Assembly: GCA_937874695.1 (NCBI GenBank)
Contig: CALNAJ010000028.1
Location: 124,001-188,000, forward strand
DNA: 64,000 bases
Direction of reading: 5' to 3'
Source of the DNA: an uncultured Lactobacillus sp.
GTDB lineage: Bacteria > Bacillota > Bacilli > Lactobacillales > Lactobacillaceae
Shown here piece by piece: positions 32,710 to 41,458 of this stretch; position 1 is the stretch's first letter, and each line of letters starts with the position of its first letter. The notes beneath the pieces are model-generated. The model searched no databases and was not told the DNA's origin. It saw nothing but the letters and a program-made list of their open reading frames with translations. A program made the position numbers and the translations under genes.

Positions 32710-34404
32710 TTAACTAAACATCCGCTTGGTTGCCTTCAACAAGGTCTTCGGATCCTTGTCATAGCGTGGTGTATCAACCAAGTTATCCATTGGCACACCT
32801 GCGAAGTGGAAGGCCGCAATTTCACCGGAACGCGTAGCACTCTGTTCCGTGAAGATCATCTGGTAAGGTTGTTCGACGAATTCACCAGTGAAGGCCAAGT
32901 TCGTGGAATGTGCCGGAATGACTTCAGGCCGGTCGCTCTTAGCCCGGTTGTTGAACAAAGCTGAGGCGTATGGCATGTAAACTGGAATGTTGTTGATGAT
33001 ACTATCCAGAATTTCGGCTTCATGATTCTTGATGTTGTTTGGACCAGGATCAACCTTGGACAATTGCCCAATCAATTCCTGAGCCATTTCCTTACCGGTC
33101 ATCTTAATGTATTGCTTGTGGACAAATTCACCCTGACGCCGTGGATACAAGAAGTAGCCCCAGATAACGGATTCATTTGGCTTCTGGGTCGTAAAGTGAG
33201 GTTGGTGGTGAACCACGATCGACATGTTGACGTCCTTTTGCCCGAGTGGCGTGATTGGCGTCGTCGACAGGAAGGAGTTCAGCGCGTTCCCAGGAACTTG
33301 TGTAGTGATCCGGGTAATTTCGTTCAACAACAGGTGGTTCTTCGTGGTCAACGTGAAGCTGACCCACTCGGAGTTCTTCCGGTCGTCGAAGAATTTATCT
33401 GGCGTCCCCAAGTTGTAGAAGCGGTTCGTGGCTTTCTTCCACAGTGCAGCACTGATCCCGTATTCCATGTTTTCACGAGCTGGCGTGTTGTAGTCCCCCA
33501 TCGTAGCGGAGTCGGTAATTGACCCGTTAGTGAAGATGACTGCGGTATCGTCGTCAATCGTGACCAGTTCTTCGGAATCGTCTTCCACGTTCTTCACGTG
33601 CAAGCCGGTGACCGTGATCTCATCTTGCATCGCACTGTCGGCGAATTCCCAATCAGTGACGATCCGGTTGGAAATGAAGGTGACACCCTCATCCTTTAAG
33701 TAGTTGATCAGAGGAAGCATCATACTTTCAAATTGGTTGTAACGGGTCCGGTTGACCCCAACCAAATGTTCAATTTGCGTAAATTCGTAGATCATTTGGT
33801 GCATGTAACGCCGGAGTTCTTGAACGGAGCTCTGAATCCGGAATGCGAACGTGGTTTCCCACATGAACCAGAAGTTGGTCTGGAACATGTGTGGATCATC
33901 CTTGAAGAACTCAGCAATGGTCATGTTATCCAGCTTCGTTTCTTCTTCGTCCGGCATCAAAACTAATTTCGATAACAGCACGCGGTCCTTGTTGTTCAGA
34001 CCCAACTTGCCACCATCAATAATGCCTTTGCCGCCTTCCATCAAACGCGCGATATCGAACGTTCTGTGGTGTGCGTCAAAGTCGCGGGTATCTTCGGCCG
34101 CGGTCATACCCTCTTCGGTCGCCGATGGAATCCGGTCCAGTAAGTCCATTAAATCAACATACGTCCGGTAATTCAACATCCGACCACCACGAGCAACGTA
34201 ACCGGTATGGTTGTCTAACGGGTGTTCCTTGTTCCAATATTCATCACTGAAATCGGTCGTTTCGCCACCATCGTTAGCCCCATGCATATCAGCGCCATAA
34301 AAAGTGATATTTTCACCACGCCAATGGCCTTCTTGAATCAGGTAAACCGCTGCGGCCATATTAGATAAACCGGCACCGATCATTACTGCTTTTGTCTTAA
34401 TCAT
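32710..34404 (-). CDS. ohyA: Oleate hydratase (MCRA family)
   Basis: A 564-aa FAD-dependent fatty acid double-bond hydratase of the myosin-cross-reactive antigen family. The dinucleotide motif is MIGAGLSNMAAAVYL at the N terminus. Conserved stretches include HPLDNHTGYVARGGRMLNYRTY and FWFMWETTFAFR. It converts oleic acid to 10-hydroxystearic acid, a detoxification route in lactobacilli. The ATG at 34404 has GGAGG 8 bp upstream; frame extension to 34413 is not needed. Monocistronic with a good promoter. Confidence 0.95.
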   Translation of the reverse strand: MIKTKAVMIGAGLSNMAAAVYLIQEGHWRGENITFYGADMHGANDGGETTDFSDEYWNKEHPLDNHTGYVARGGRMLNYRTYVDLMDLLDRIPSATEEGMTAAEDTRDFDAHHRTFDIARLMEGGKGIIDGGKLGLNNKDRVLLSKLVLMPDEEETKLDNMTIAEFFKDDPHMFQTNFWFMWETTFAFRIQSSVQELRRYMHQMIYEFTQIEHLVGVNRTRYNQFESMMLPLINYLKDEGVTFISNRIVTDWEFADSAMQDEITVTGLHVKNVEDDSEELVTIDDDTAVIFTNGSITDSATMGDYNTPARENMEYGISAALWKKATNRFYNLGTPDKFFDDRKNSEWVSFTLTTKNHLLLNEITRITTQVPGNALNSFLSTTPITPLGQKDVNMSIVVHHQPHFTTQKPNESVIWGYFLYPRRQGEFVHKQYIKMTGKEMAQELIGQLSKVDPGPNNIKNHEAEILDSIINNIPVYMPYASALFNNRAKSDRPEVIPAHSTNLAFTGEFVEQPYQMIFTEQSATRSGEIAAFHFAGVPMDNLVDTPRYDKDPKTLLKATKRMFS

Positions 34405-34445
34405 CAAAAACACCTCCGTAGATTCTTTGAGCCCTTTACGCCTTC

Positions 34446-34483
34446 ATTATGCTTGCTTTGTCATGCATTGTAAAGCGTTTACA
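34446..34483 (-). promoter_or_regulatory. Promoter of oleate hydratase gene with palindrome at -35
   Basis: On the minus strand, TTTACA, 17 bp, then CATAAT. The -35 is half of TGTAAACGCTTTACA, a palindrome resembling a cre with one extra base. Confidence 0.65.
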
Positions 34484-34931
34484 TGAACTAATTAGCAACT
34501 TCTAAGAAACGCAAGGAAACCTTAATCTACCGGCCATTGTAACAGGGCGTGTTGTAATTGTAATTCTGTGGATGACAATATAAATGGTTAAAACCCGCAG
34601 TGAACCTTGTCTCGGTAACGGTGACAAAAATCGACTCATTTTCAGCAAATTTTCTCACTGTCTGCTGGTTATGCTGTCTCAGCATAACACGTGGGTGGCA
34701 GATGGCCTAGAACTATCGTTTTAAGGTGGAAATGGTCATGATACACAATAATTAGTCGAAATGGCCGCACAATTAACGCTTATTTATATAACAAAACTTG
34801 TAAGCCGTCCCAAGCAAATAAATCATGGCTCTCTGGTATGCTGACACAAGTAGAAGTTGAGGGAACGGTAGCTGTTTTGCTTTGACGGGAGGTGAGTCTT
34901 CGACTAAATCCAACCAAAGGAGTTCACAGCA
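34484..34931. other. Intergenic region between ohyA and a micropeptide gene
   Basis: About 450 bp without a long ORF. Contains the hairpin TTATGCTG TCTC AGCATAA (about 34670-34689) and an extended -10 TGGTATGCT at about 34837 that could drive the ORF at 34932. Confidence 0.5.
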
Positions 34932-35021
34932 TTGGCAGCTTGGTACGGTGTCGCAGTATCGGTAATTGCGCTAGTCTACACCATTTACAAAGACCAACGA
35001 GATCATAATCAAAAAAAATAA
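34932..35021 (+). CDS. 29-aa hydrophobic micropeptide, possible type I toxin
   Basis: The TTG start is 9 bp after a near-perfect AAAGGAG. The product begins MAAWYGVAVSVIALVYTIYK and ends with the charged tail DQRDHNQKK. One TM helix plus a charged tail is the layout of Fst/Ldr-type toxins, but the sequence does not match one I know. Downstream, a CCCTTTCAACTCG / GTTGTGAA hairpin followed by T8 on the minus strand could end an opposing RNA. Confidence 0.5.
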   Translation: MAAWYGVAVSVIALVYTIYKDQRDHNQKK

Positions 35022-35224
35022 CCTTCCCTAGATTGTTCACAACTTTGGCGAGTTGAAAGGGTAAGATTATTTTACTTCAGTAACGCTTGCTACCGTGTTC
35101 CGCAACGGCTACCAGAAAGGGAAGTCGCGCGAGAATGTGGCGGCCCTTTTTGTTTGGCTTCATTGTATCACGACGGCACAACGATAGTGTCATTCACGCC
35201 TCAGAGTTTTTTTGGTGCTTGCGC
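35022..35224. other. Structured region downstream of the micropeptide
   Basis: Holds the opposing-strand terminator-like hairpin (about 35023-35070) and, on the plus strand, AGGG..CGC / GCG..CCCT with T5 near 35117-35152. An antisense or convergent RNA could lie here. Confidence 0.4.
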
Positions 35225-36307
35225 TCATCCCCGAATCGCCGGTGCACTTCCCCGCAGATAGGCCAGTGGCGTCAACCCGGTATAGCGTTTGAACATCCGG
35301 TTAAAGTATGTCACGTTGTTGAAGCCAACGTGAAAGGCCACGTCGGTCACGGATTCTGGCCGATGCCGGAGGTACTGCTGCGCCATCTGTACGCGATAAC
35401 GATTAATGAATTCAAAGATGGTCTCACTAGTCTCCTCTTTAAATAATCGTGACAAATAGGTCGGCGCCGCCCCGGCCGCAGCGGCCACATTGGCCAAGCT
35501 CAGGTCCTCTTGATAGTGGCGGTAAATAAACTGTAACGCTTGATTGACCTTGCTACTATAGTGGTTGTCCCGCCAGGCGGCCACAATTTCACAGTACTGG
35601 GTCGCTATCTCCGTAGTCAGCCGTTGATAATTCTTCAACGACGGCAACTGTTCGATGACCATGGCGTAGTGACTCGACACGCGGTCCAGTGTGACCGGAC
35701 TGACATTGCCACGTTCAGCGGCCAACCGACACATTGTGTTAAAGACATACAGAATGTTTTTAGCCGAGCGAAGACGCCGATTGGGCACCCGAGAGAAGAA
35801 AATTTCAATGTCACGTACCGATACGGCCGCCGCAATCGCCGTCGGGAGTTGTTCGGTGTCCCCCTGCGTGATCAGTCGCATCAGCCAATTCTGATTCGCA
35901 TAACGTGCGGCGATTGCCGCATCATCATCGCTATCCGTCGCTGCCAAATCCACCGTCAGTGGCGGCACCTTGATGTGATCGTCGTGTACCGTGGCCGTCC
36001 GCTTTACACCGGCTAAACTGGCGACCAGAATCTGAGCCAGGCTACTGCTTTCCGATTCGCAAGGACCGGCAATCAGATAACCGGTGAGGGCGTTTGCCTC
36101 AAAAATGCCCACGGCCAAGAAGTCGCCTTGCGTCGTAATCGCCCGTTCGACCTGTGTCGGCTGGGTCGGCAACGTCCGAAACACCGGTAGCGGCGCATCA
36201 TCCCCGCTCAGCGAGACCGTCGCTAACCTGGGATCGCACACCCGCATGCTGACCCCACTGATGCGGACCAGATTGACACTCAATTGACTGATCTCGGTAA
36301 AGGCCAC
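35225..36307 (-). CDS. AraC family regulator 1 (glucuronide locus)
   Basis: About 360 aa. The C-terminal two-helix-turn-helix AraC domain is LSLANVAAAAGAAPTYLSRLFKEETSETIFEF...VTDVAFHVGFNNVTYFNRMFKRYTGLTP. The N-terminal sensory domain (RISGVSMRVCDPRLATV..., GDFLAVGIFEA) has no sure family name. The start is GTG 36307 behind GAGGGGAGC; the paralog at 38390 aligns from exactly the same residue. It is divergent from beta-glucuronidase gene 1 and most likely controls it. Confidence 0.85.
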   Translation of the reverse strand: MAFTEISQLSVNLVRISGVSMRVCDPRLATVSLSGDDAPLPVFRTLPTQPTQVERAITTQGDFLAVGIFEANALTGYLIAGPCESESSSLAQILVASLAGVKRTATVHDDHIKVPPLTVDLAATDSDDDAAIAARYANQNWLMRLITQGDTEQLPTAIAAAVSVRDIEIFFSRVPNRRLRSAKNILYVFNTMCRLAAERGNVSPVTLDRVSSHYAMVIEQLPSLKNYQRLTTEIATQYCEIVAAWRDNHYSSKVNQALQFIYRHYQEDLSLANVAAAAGAAPTYLSRLFKEETSETIFEFINRYRVQMAQQYLRHRPESVTDVAFHVGFNNVTYFNRMFKRYTGLTPLAYLRGSAPAIRG

Positions 36308-36416
36308 TGTAATCACTGCTCCCCTCAAAAATTAAAATAATTTCGATTGACGTTAAGATAGTTTTCAAAACCACAATATTGTTCAAGCACACACTCTGAT
36401 TATAGTTTATTCTTCT

Positions 36417-36430
36417 TGTAAGCGATTGCA
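36417..36430. promoter_or_regulatory. cre-like site before gusA1
   Basis: TGTAAGCGATTGCA matches the cre consensus at 13 of 14 positions. It lies downstream of a -10-like TATAGT and 34 bp before the start codon. The same 14-mer occurs at 39580. Confidence 0.7.
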
Positions 36431-36464
36431 AGAATGATCGAAAATAAATTTAGGAGTGATTCGA

Positions 36465-38270
36465 ATGTTATATCCTTTGATGACTGAAACCCGTTCCGTT
36501 TTAAGCTTAAATGGTATCTGGTCCTTTAAGATGCAAGCCGATGGTGAACGCCACGACCCAGTTGCCCCCTTACAAACGACCGACGTCATGGCTGTTCCCG
36601 CTTCCTTCAACGACCAAACCGCAAACCCAGAGCTGCGCCAACACAGTGGTTACTTCTGGTACGAACGCGATTTCACCGTCCCTGCCGCGCTAATGGACCA
36701 ACGGCTGAGCCTGCGTTTTGGCTCGGCGACCCACGAAGCTTGGGTCTTCGTCAACGGTATTGCTGTCGGCCATCACAAGGGAGGCTTCACACCATTCGAA
36801 CTGCCGATCAACGACGCCGTTCAAGCTGGCACCAACCGCTTGACCGTCAAGATCAGCAACCTACTGGACCACTCGACCTTACCCGTCGGCAACTATACAG
36901 AAACCAAGGATGCCAACGGTAATACCGTGTCGCACGTCGACGAAAATTTTGACTTCTTTAACTATGCCGGTCTCCATCGCAACGTGAACCTGCTGGCAAC
37001 GCCGTGGAATCGAGTAGAAGACATCACGGTGACGCCACACATCGACCTGGCGACGACTAGTGCCGACATCGACGTCGCTGTGAAGACCACTGCGACCGCT
37101 ACGGTTAAGGTGACACTTCTGGACGAAACGGGGACGATCGTTGCTACAGCCAACGGCGCCGACAGCACACTTCATTTGAACAACATCCATCTCTGGCAAC
37201 CATTGAACGCCTACCTCTACCAAGCCCGCGTCGAAATTCTGGACGGCGACACCGTGGTCGACAGTTACACAGAACCATTTGGCCTGCGGACCATCGAAAT
37301 CAAATCCGGGAAGTTTTTGATCAACGGCGAGCCCTTCTACTTCAAGGGTTTTGGGAAGCATGAAGATTCCTACGTCAATGGCCGCGGGATGAACGAAGCC
37401 GTCAACGTACTCGACCTGAACCTCTTGAAGAAGATTGGGGCCAACTCGTTCCGGACCTCCCACTACCCCTACTCCGAAGAAATGATGCGGCTCTGTGACC
37501 GTGAAGGAATCGTGGTCATTGACGAAGTCCCAGCAGTTGGTCTGATGCCCGATTTCAATTTCGATGTTTCCAGTGCGTTCAAGAATACCGAAAATCCTTT
37601 CTGGTCCACGGTTAAAACGCAGGCAGCCCACGAGCAAGCTTTGAAGGAAATGATTGCCCGGGATAAGAACCATGCGTCCGTTGTCATCTGGTCCATTGCT
37701 AACGAACCGGCAACCTTCCTGCCTGGCGCCCACGATTACTTCGAACCGCTATTCAAGCTGGCGCGCAGCCTGGACACTCAGAATCGGCCATGCACCTACA
37801 TTAACATCATGATGTCCACGCCGGATCGCGACAACTGTTCCGACCTCGCCGACCTGTTGACGCTGAACCGTTACTACGGCTGGTACCTGCAAACGGGAGA
37901 CCTCAAGGCCGCAGCGGCTGCGGAAGAAGCTGAACTGCGCACTTGGCAGAAAAAGTGGCCGGATAAGCCAATCATGTTCACGGAATTCGGGGCCGATACC
38001 GTGGCCGGCGTGCACAGCGCCTACAACGAGCCGTTCTCTGAAGAATACCAAGTCAACTACTACGATATGAACGCTAAGATTTTTGACAAGATCGATAACT
38101 TTGTCGGCGAACAACTCTGGAATTTCGCCGACTTCCAGACCAAGTTCGGTATCAACCGGGTCCAAGGGAATAAGAAGGGGATCTTCACTCGGTCTCGCGA
38201 ACCTAAGGCGGCTGCTATTTGGCTGAGTCACCGTTGGAATAACATTCCTAACTTTAATTACAAGAAATAA
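36465..38270 (+). CDS. uidA: Beta-glucuronidase (GH2), copy 1
   Basis: A 601-aa glycoside hydrolase family 2 enzyme. The N-terminal sugar-binding domain reads WYERDFTVPAA...FGSATHEAWVFVNG, then an Ig-like domain, then the TIM barrel. The acid/base glutamate is in SIANEPATFLPGA and the nucleophile in MFTEFGADT. NKKG near the C terminus is the N-x-K motif that binds the glucuronate carboxylate. It releases glucuronic acid from conjugates. No signal peptide, so it is cytosolic. The ATG at 36465 follows TAGGAGTG. Confidence 0.93.
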   Translation: MLYPLMTETRSVLSLNGIWSFKMQADGERHDPVAPLQTTDVMAVPASFNDQTANPELRQHSGYFWYERDFTVPAALMDQRLSLRFGSATHEAWVFVNGIAVGHHKGGFTPFELPINDAVQAGTNRLTVKISNLLDHSTLPVGNYTETKDANGNTVSHVDENFDFFNYAGLHRNVNLLATPWNRVEDITVTPHIDLATTSADIDVAVKTTATATVKVTLLDETGTIVATANGADSTLHLNNIHLWQPLNAYLYQARVEILDGDTVVDSYTEPFGLRTIEIKSGKFLINGEPFYFKGFGKHEDSYVNGRGMNEAVNVLDLNLLKKIGANSFRTSHYPYSEEMMRLCDREGIVVIDEVPAVGLMPDFNFDVSSAFKNTENPFWSTVKTQAAHEQALKEMIARDKNHASVVIWSIANEPATFLPGAHDYFEPLFKLARSLDTQNRPCTYINIMMSTPDRDNCSDLADLLTLNRYYGWYLQTGDLKAAAAAEEAELRTWQKKWPDKPIMFTEFGADTVAGVHSAYNEPFSEEYQVNYYDMNAKIFDKIDNFVGEQLWNFADFQTKFGINRVQGNKKGIFTRSREPKAAAIWLSHRWNNIPNFNYKK

Positions 38271-38332
38271 TACAAAGATTTTCGTAGAAAAAACAAGCCA
38301 TGATTTTTTCAATTTCAAATCATGACAACTTC

Positions 38333-38367
38333 AAAGCGGATGACCAATGACGGTCATCCGCTTTTTA
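38333..38367. terminator. Bidirectional terminator between gusA1 and AraC2
   Basis: AAGCGGATGACC / GGTCATCCGCTT, 12 bp perfect, with T5. It serves gusA1 and possibly the convergent AraC gene. Confidence 0.85.
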
Positions 38368-38389
38368 TGTGGCCGCTCTACTCAGCATC

Positions 38390-39466
38390 TTAACCATTCA
38401 CTGTCGGCTCACTACTCCGCATGTAAGCTACTGGCGTCATCCCCACGTAACGCTTAAACACGCGATTGAAATATGTCACATCGTTAAATCCGACACCAAA
38501 TGCTACGTCCATCATCGACTTTGGTTGATAGCGCAGGTAGACGCGAGCCATCCGGATGCGGTAACGGTTAATGAACTCGAAAATAGTTTCCCCAGTCTCC
38601 TGTTTAAACCGTCGCGACAAGTACCCGGGCGAGGATTCGGCAATCTGCGCAATTCCGGTGAGATTCAGCGGTTCTCGATAATGACGGTAGATAAACTGAA
38701 GTGCACGGTTGACCTTCACACTATACTGATTGTTCCGTCGCGCGGCAACGACGTCACAGTATTGAATGGCCATCTCTAAAGCCAACTGTTCCTCACCCTT
38801 TAACGAAAAGAGTTGCTCGATAGCCTGCGAGTAGTGACTGGAAATGCGGTCCAAGACCACTGGACTAATATTGCCCCGTTCGGCTGCGATCCGGAAGGCG
38901 GTGTTTGCGACAAACAGGATGTTCTTGGTGGACCGCAGTCGCCGATTGGGAATCCGCGACAGGAAGCGTTCCTTTTCGCCCAAGATTCCCGTCAACGCAC
39001 TCTTCACTCCATCTCGGTCACCACGTGTAATGGCGTCCATGATTTGATTTTGATACCTGTAAGATTTAACAATCTGGGCATCATTGTCGCTATCACGTTT
39101 GGCTAAGTCGACGTCAAGATTCGCCACCTTCACGTGATCCTCAATCAACGCCAGAGGCTGATTACTCTCGCCAATTGCAGAGATGATGACGCGTGCAAGA
39201 CTCCAACTATGTGTGGTAACGGGCCCCGCCACCAGATAACCAGCGACTATCGACTCATTAAAAATACCAGCCACTAAGAAGTCCCCTTGACCCGTAATCG
39301 CCCGGATACACTCGCCACTGTCGGTCGGCAGCTTATTAAACTCGGGAACGTCACCATCATCCCCCGCGGTAAATACCGTGTTCAAGTCCACATCACACCG
39401 TCGAACCGTGACACCACTGATTCGGGAGAGCGCGACAACTAACTCCTGTTCCTGCTCACTTTTCAC
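38390..39466 (-). CDS. AraC family regulator 2 (glucuronide locus)
   Basis: A 358-aa paralog of the regulator at 35225. Its AraC domain is LNLTGIAQIAESSPGYLSRRFKQETGETIFEF...MMDVAFGVGFNDVTYFNRVFKRYVGMTP. The start is GTG 39466 with GGAGG 8 bp upstream; the longer frame to 39511 has no site. Divergent from gusA2. The regulator-enzyme module was evidently duplicated as one block. Confidence 0.87.
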   Translation of the reverse strand: MKSEQEQELVVALSRISGVTVRRCDVDLNTVFTAGDDGDVPEFNKLPTDSGECIRAITGQGDFLVAGIFNESIVAGYLVAGPVTTHSWSLARVIISAIGESNQPLALIEDHVKVANLDVDLAKRDSDNDAQIVKSYRYQNQIMDAITRGDRDGVKSALTGILGEKERFLSRIPNRRLRSTKNILFVANTAFRIAAERGNISPVVLDRISSHYSQAIEQLFSLKGEEQLALEMAIQYCDVVAARRNNQYSVKVNRALQFIYRHYREPLNLTGIAQIAESSPGYLSRRFKQETGETIFEFINRYRIRMARVYLRYQPKSMMDVAFGVGFNDVTYFNRVFKRYVGMTPVAYMRSSEPTVNG

Positions 39467-39579
39467 TGCTAAGGCCTCCACAATCGTCCGAATTTTTTGT
39501 AATTTTCTCAAAATGTCAGTATTGTCTGCCTTTCATCAAAATAGTCCAAGACGTTACTCACTTCTTATATTATCTTAGT

Positions 39580-39593
39580 TGTAAGCGATTGCA
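39580..39593. promoter_or_regulatory. cre-like site before gusA2
   Basis: The identical 14-mer TGTAAGCGATTGCA as before gusA1, 34 bp upstream of the start codon and just after a -10-like TATATT/TATTAT. Confidence 0.7.
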
Positions 39594-39627
39594 AGCGAGC
39601 AATCAAACAAAATTGGAGTGATTCATC

Positions 39628-41442
39628 GTGTTATACCCATTAACGACTGAAACAAGAACTGCCTTGAGTCTCAACGGCATTTGGCAATTTAAAATGCAGG
39701 TTCCTGACGAACCTGGTGACCCTAAGCAGCCACTGACCAACCCAGACAGTATTGCTGTACCGGCTTCCTTCAACGATCAAACGACTAACTTAAAGCTGCG
39801 GCACCATGACGGCTATGTCTGGTACGAACGCCAGTTGACCATTCCACAAGTCCTCAGCGAACAACGGCTCAGCCTGCGTTTCGGTTCCGCCACCCACGAG
39901 GCTTGGGTCTACGTTAACGGCATCGCCGTTGGCCATCACAAGGGAGGCTTTACCCCCTTCGAGCTACCAATCAATGACGCCGCTCACGTTGGCGAAAACC
40001 GAATCACCGTGAAAATTAGTAACCTGCTAGACGACACGACCCTTCCCGTTGGCAACTACTCTGAAACAACTGACGCCGCTGGCCACCGCATTCCTCATGT
40101 AGACGAAAACTTTGATTTCTTCAACTATGCCGGTCTTAACCGAAACGTTGACCTGCTGGCAACACCGTGGAATCGACTGGAAGACATCACAATTACACCA
40201 CAGATTGACCTCAAAGCTAAAACCGCAGACGTCACTGTACACAGCGAGACTACTCAGGCTAATGGCAAAATTCAAGTCATCCTACGCGATGCCAGCGATA
40301 CGATTGTAGCTACTGGTACCGGCCGAGACAGCGTCATTCATCTCGACCAGATCCACCTCTGGCAACCCCTGAACGCCTACCTGTATCATGCCCAAGTCAC
40401 ACTTATGGGCGAAGATGGTAGCGTCCTCGACAGCTACACCGAACCCTTTGGTCTACGAACCGTCGCCATCAAAGCCGGTCAATTTCTCATCAACGACCGT
40501 CCCTTTTACTTCAAGGGCTTCGGTAAACACGAAGACACTTACATCAACGGCCGTGGCCTCAACGAAGCGGCCAACGTCCTCGACCTAAACCTGCTGAAGC
40601 ACATGGGCGCTAACTCATTTCGGACCTCGCACTACCCTTACTCCGAAGAAATGATGCGCCTCTGCGACCGCGAAGGTATCGTCGTTATCGACGAAGTTCC
40701 CGCCGTTGGTCTGATGCCTGGCTTTGATTTCAACGTTTCCAGCAAGGCCAACAGTCCTAAGAACAATCCTTACTGGCACCAAATCAAGACACAGGTCGCG
40801 CATCAACAGGCGATTCAAGAAATGATTGGCCGCGACAAGAACCACGCCAGCGTCGTTATCTGGTCACTGGCCAACGAACCGGCGACCCACATTGAAGGCG
40901 CTCACGATTACTTCGCGCCACTCTTCAAGCTGGCCAAACAGCTCGACCCCCAGCAACGGCCCTGCACCTACGTCAATATCATGATGGCAACACCCGAGCG
41001 CGACACCTGTTCCGACCTCGCCGATATTCTCTGCCTGAACCGCTACTACGGCTGGTATATTCAAACGGGCGACCTCGATGCCGCGGCCGTTGCGGAGACC
41101 CAAGAACTACAGGCATGGCAAACGAAGTATCCCGACAAGCCAATCATGTTCACCGAATTTGGTGCTGACACATTGCCTGGGTTACACAGCGCCTACAACG
41201 AGCCCTTCTCCGAAGAGTACCAGGTCAATTACTACGCGATGAACGCCAAGGTCTTTGACGGTATCACGAACTTCGTCGGCGAACAGCTGTGGAACTTCGC
41301 CGACTTCCAAACCAAGGTTGGTATTGGCCGGGTTCAAGGTAATCGCAAGGGTATCTTCAACCGGGCCCGCGAACCTAAAGCTGCTGCAACCTGGCTAACT
41401 CACCGTTGGCAAGCGATTCCTAATTTCAACTATAAAAACTAA
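39628..41442 (+). CDS. uidA: Beta-glucuronidase (GH2), copy 2
   Basis: A 604-aa paralog of copy 1 with acid/base SLANEPATHIEGA, nucleophile MFTEFGADT, and NRKG for carboxylate recognition. It starts at GTG 39628 after GGAGTG. The two enzymes are closely similar through the barrel and differ mainly in the 180-260 region, so they may differ in aglycone preference. It is followed by the symporter gene 16 bp downstream, forming a gusA2-gusB operon. Confidence 0.93.
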   Translation: MLYPLTTETRTALSLNGIWQFKMQVPDEPGDPKQPLTNPDSIAVPASFNDQTTNLKLRHHDGYVWYERQLTIPQVLSEQRLSLRFGSATHEAWVYVNGIAVGHHKGGFTPFELPINDAAHVGENRITVKISNLLDDTTLPVGNYSETTDAAGHRIPHVDENFDFFNYAGLNRNVDLLATPWNRLEDITITPQIDLKAKTADVTVHSETTQANGKIQVILRDASDTIVATGTGRDSVIHLDQIHLWQPLNAYLYHAQVTLMGEDGSVLDSYTEPFGLRTVAIKAGQFLINDRPFYFKGFGKHEDTYINGRGLNEAANVLDLNLLKHMGANSFRTSHYPYSEEMMRLCDREGIVVIDEVPAVGLMPGFDFNVSSKANSPKNNPYWHQIKTQVAHQQAIQEMIGRDKNHASVVIWSLANEPATHIEGAHDYFAPLFKLAKQLDPQQRPCTYVNIMMATPERDTCSDLADILCLNRYYGWYIQTGDLDAAAVAETQELQAWQTKYPDKPIMFTEFGADTLPGLHSAYNEPFSEEYQVNYYAMNAKVFDGITNFVGEQLWNFADFQTKVGIGRVQGNRKGIFNRAREPKAAATWLTHRWQAIPNFNYKN

Positions 41443-41458
41443 CAAAGGAGCAATTCAC

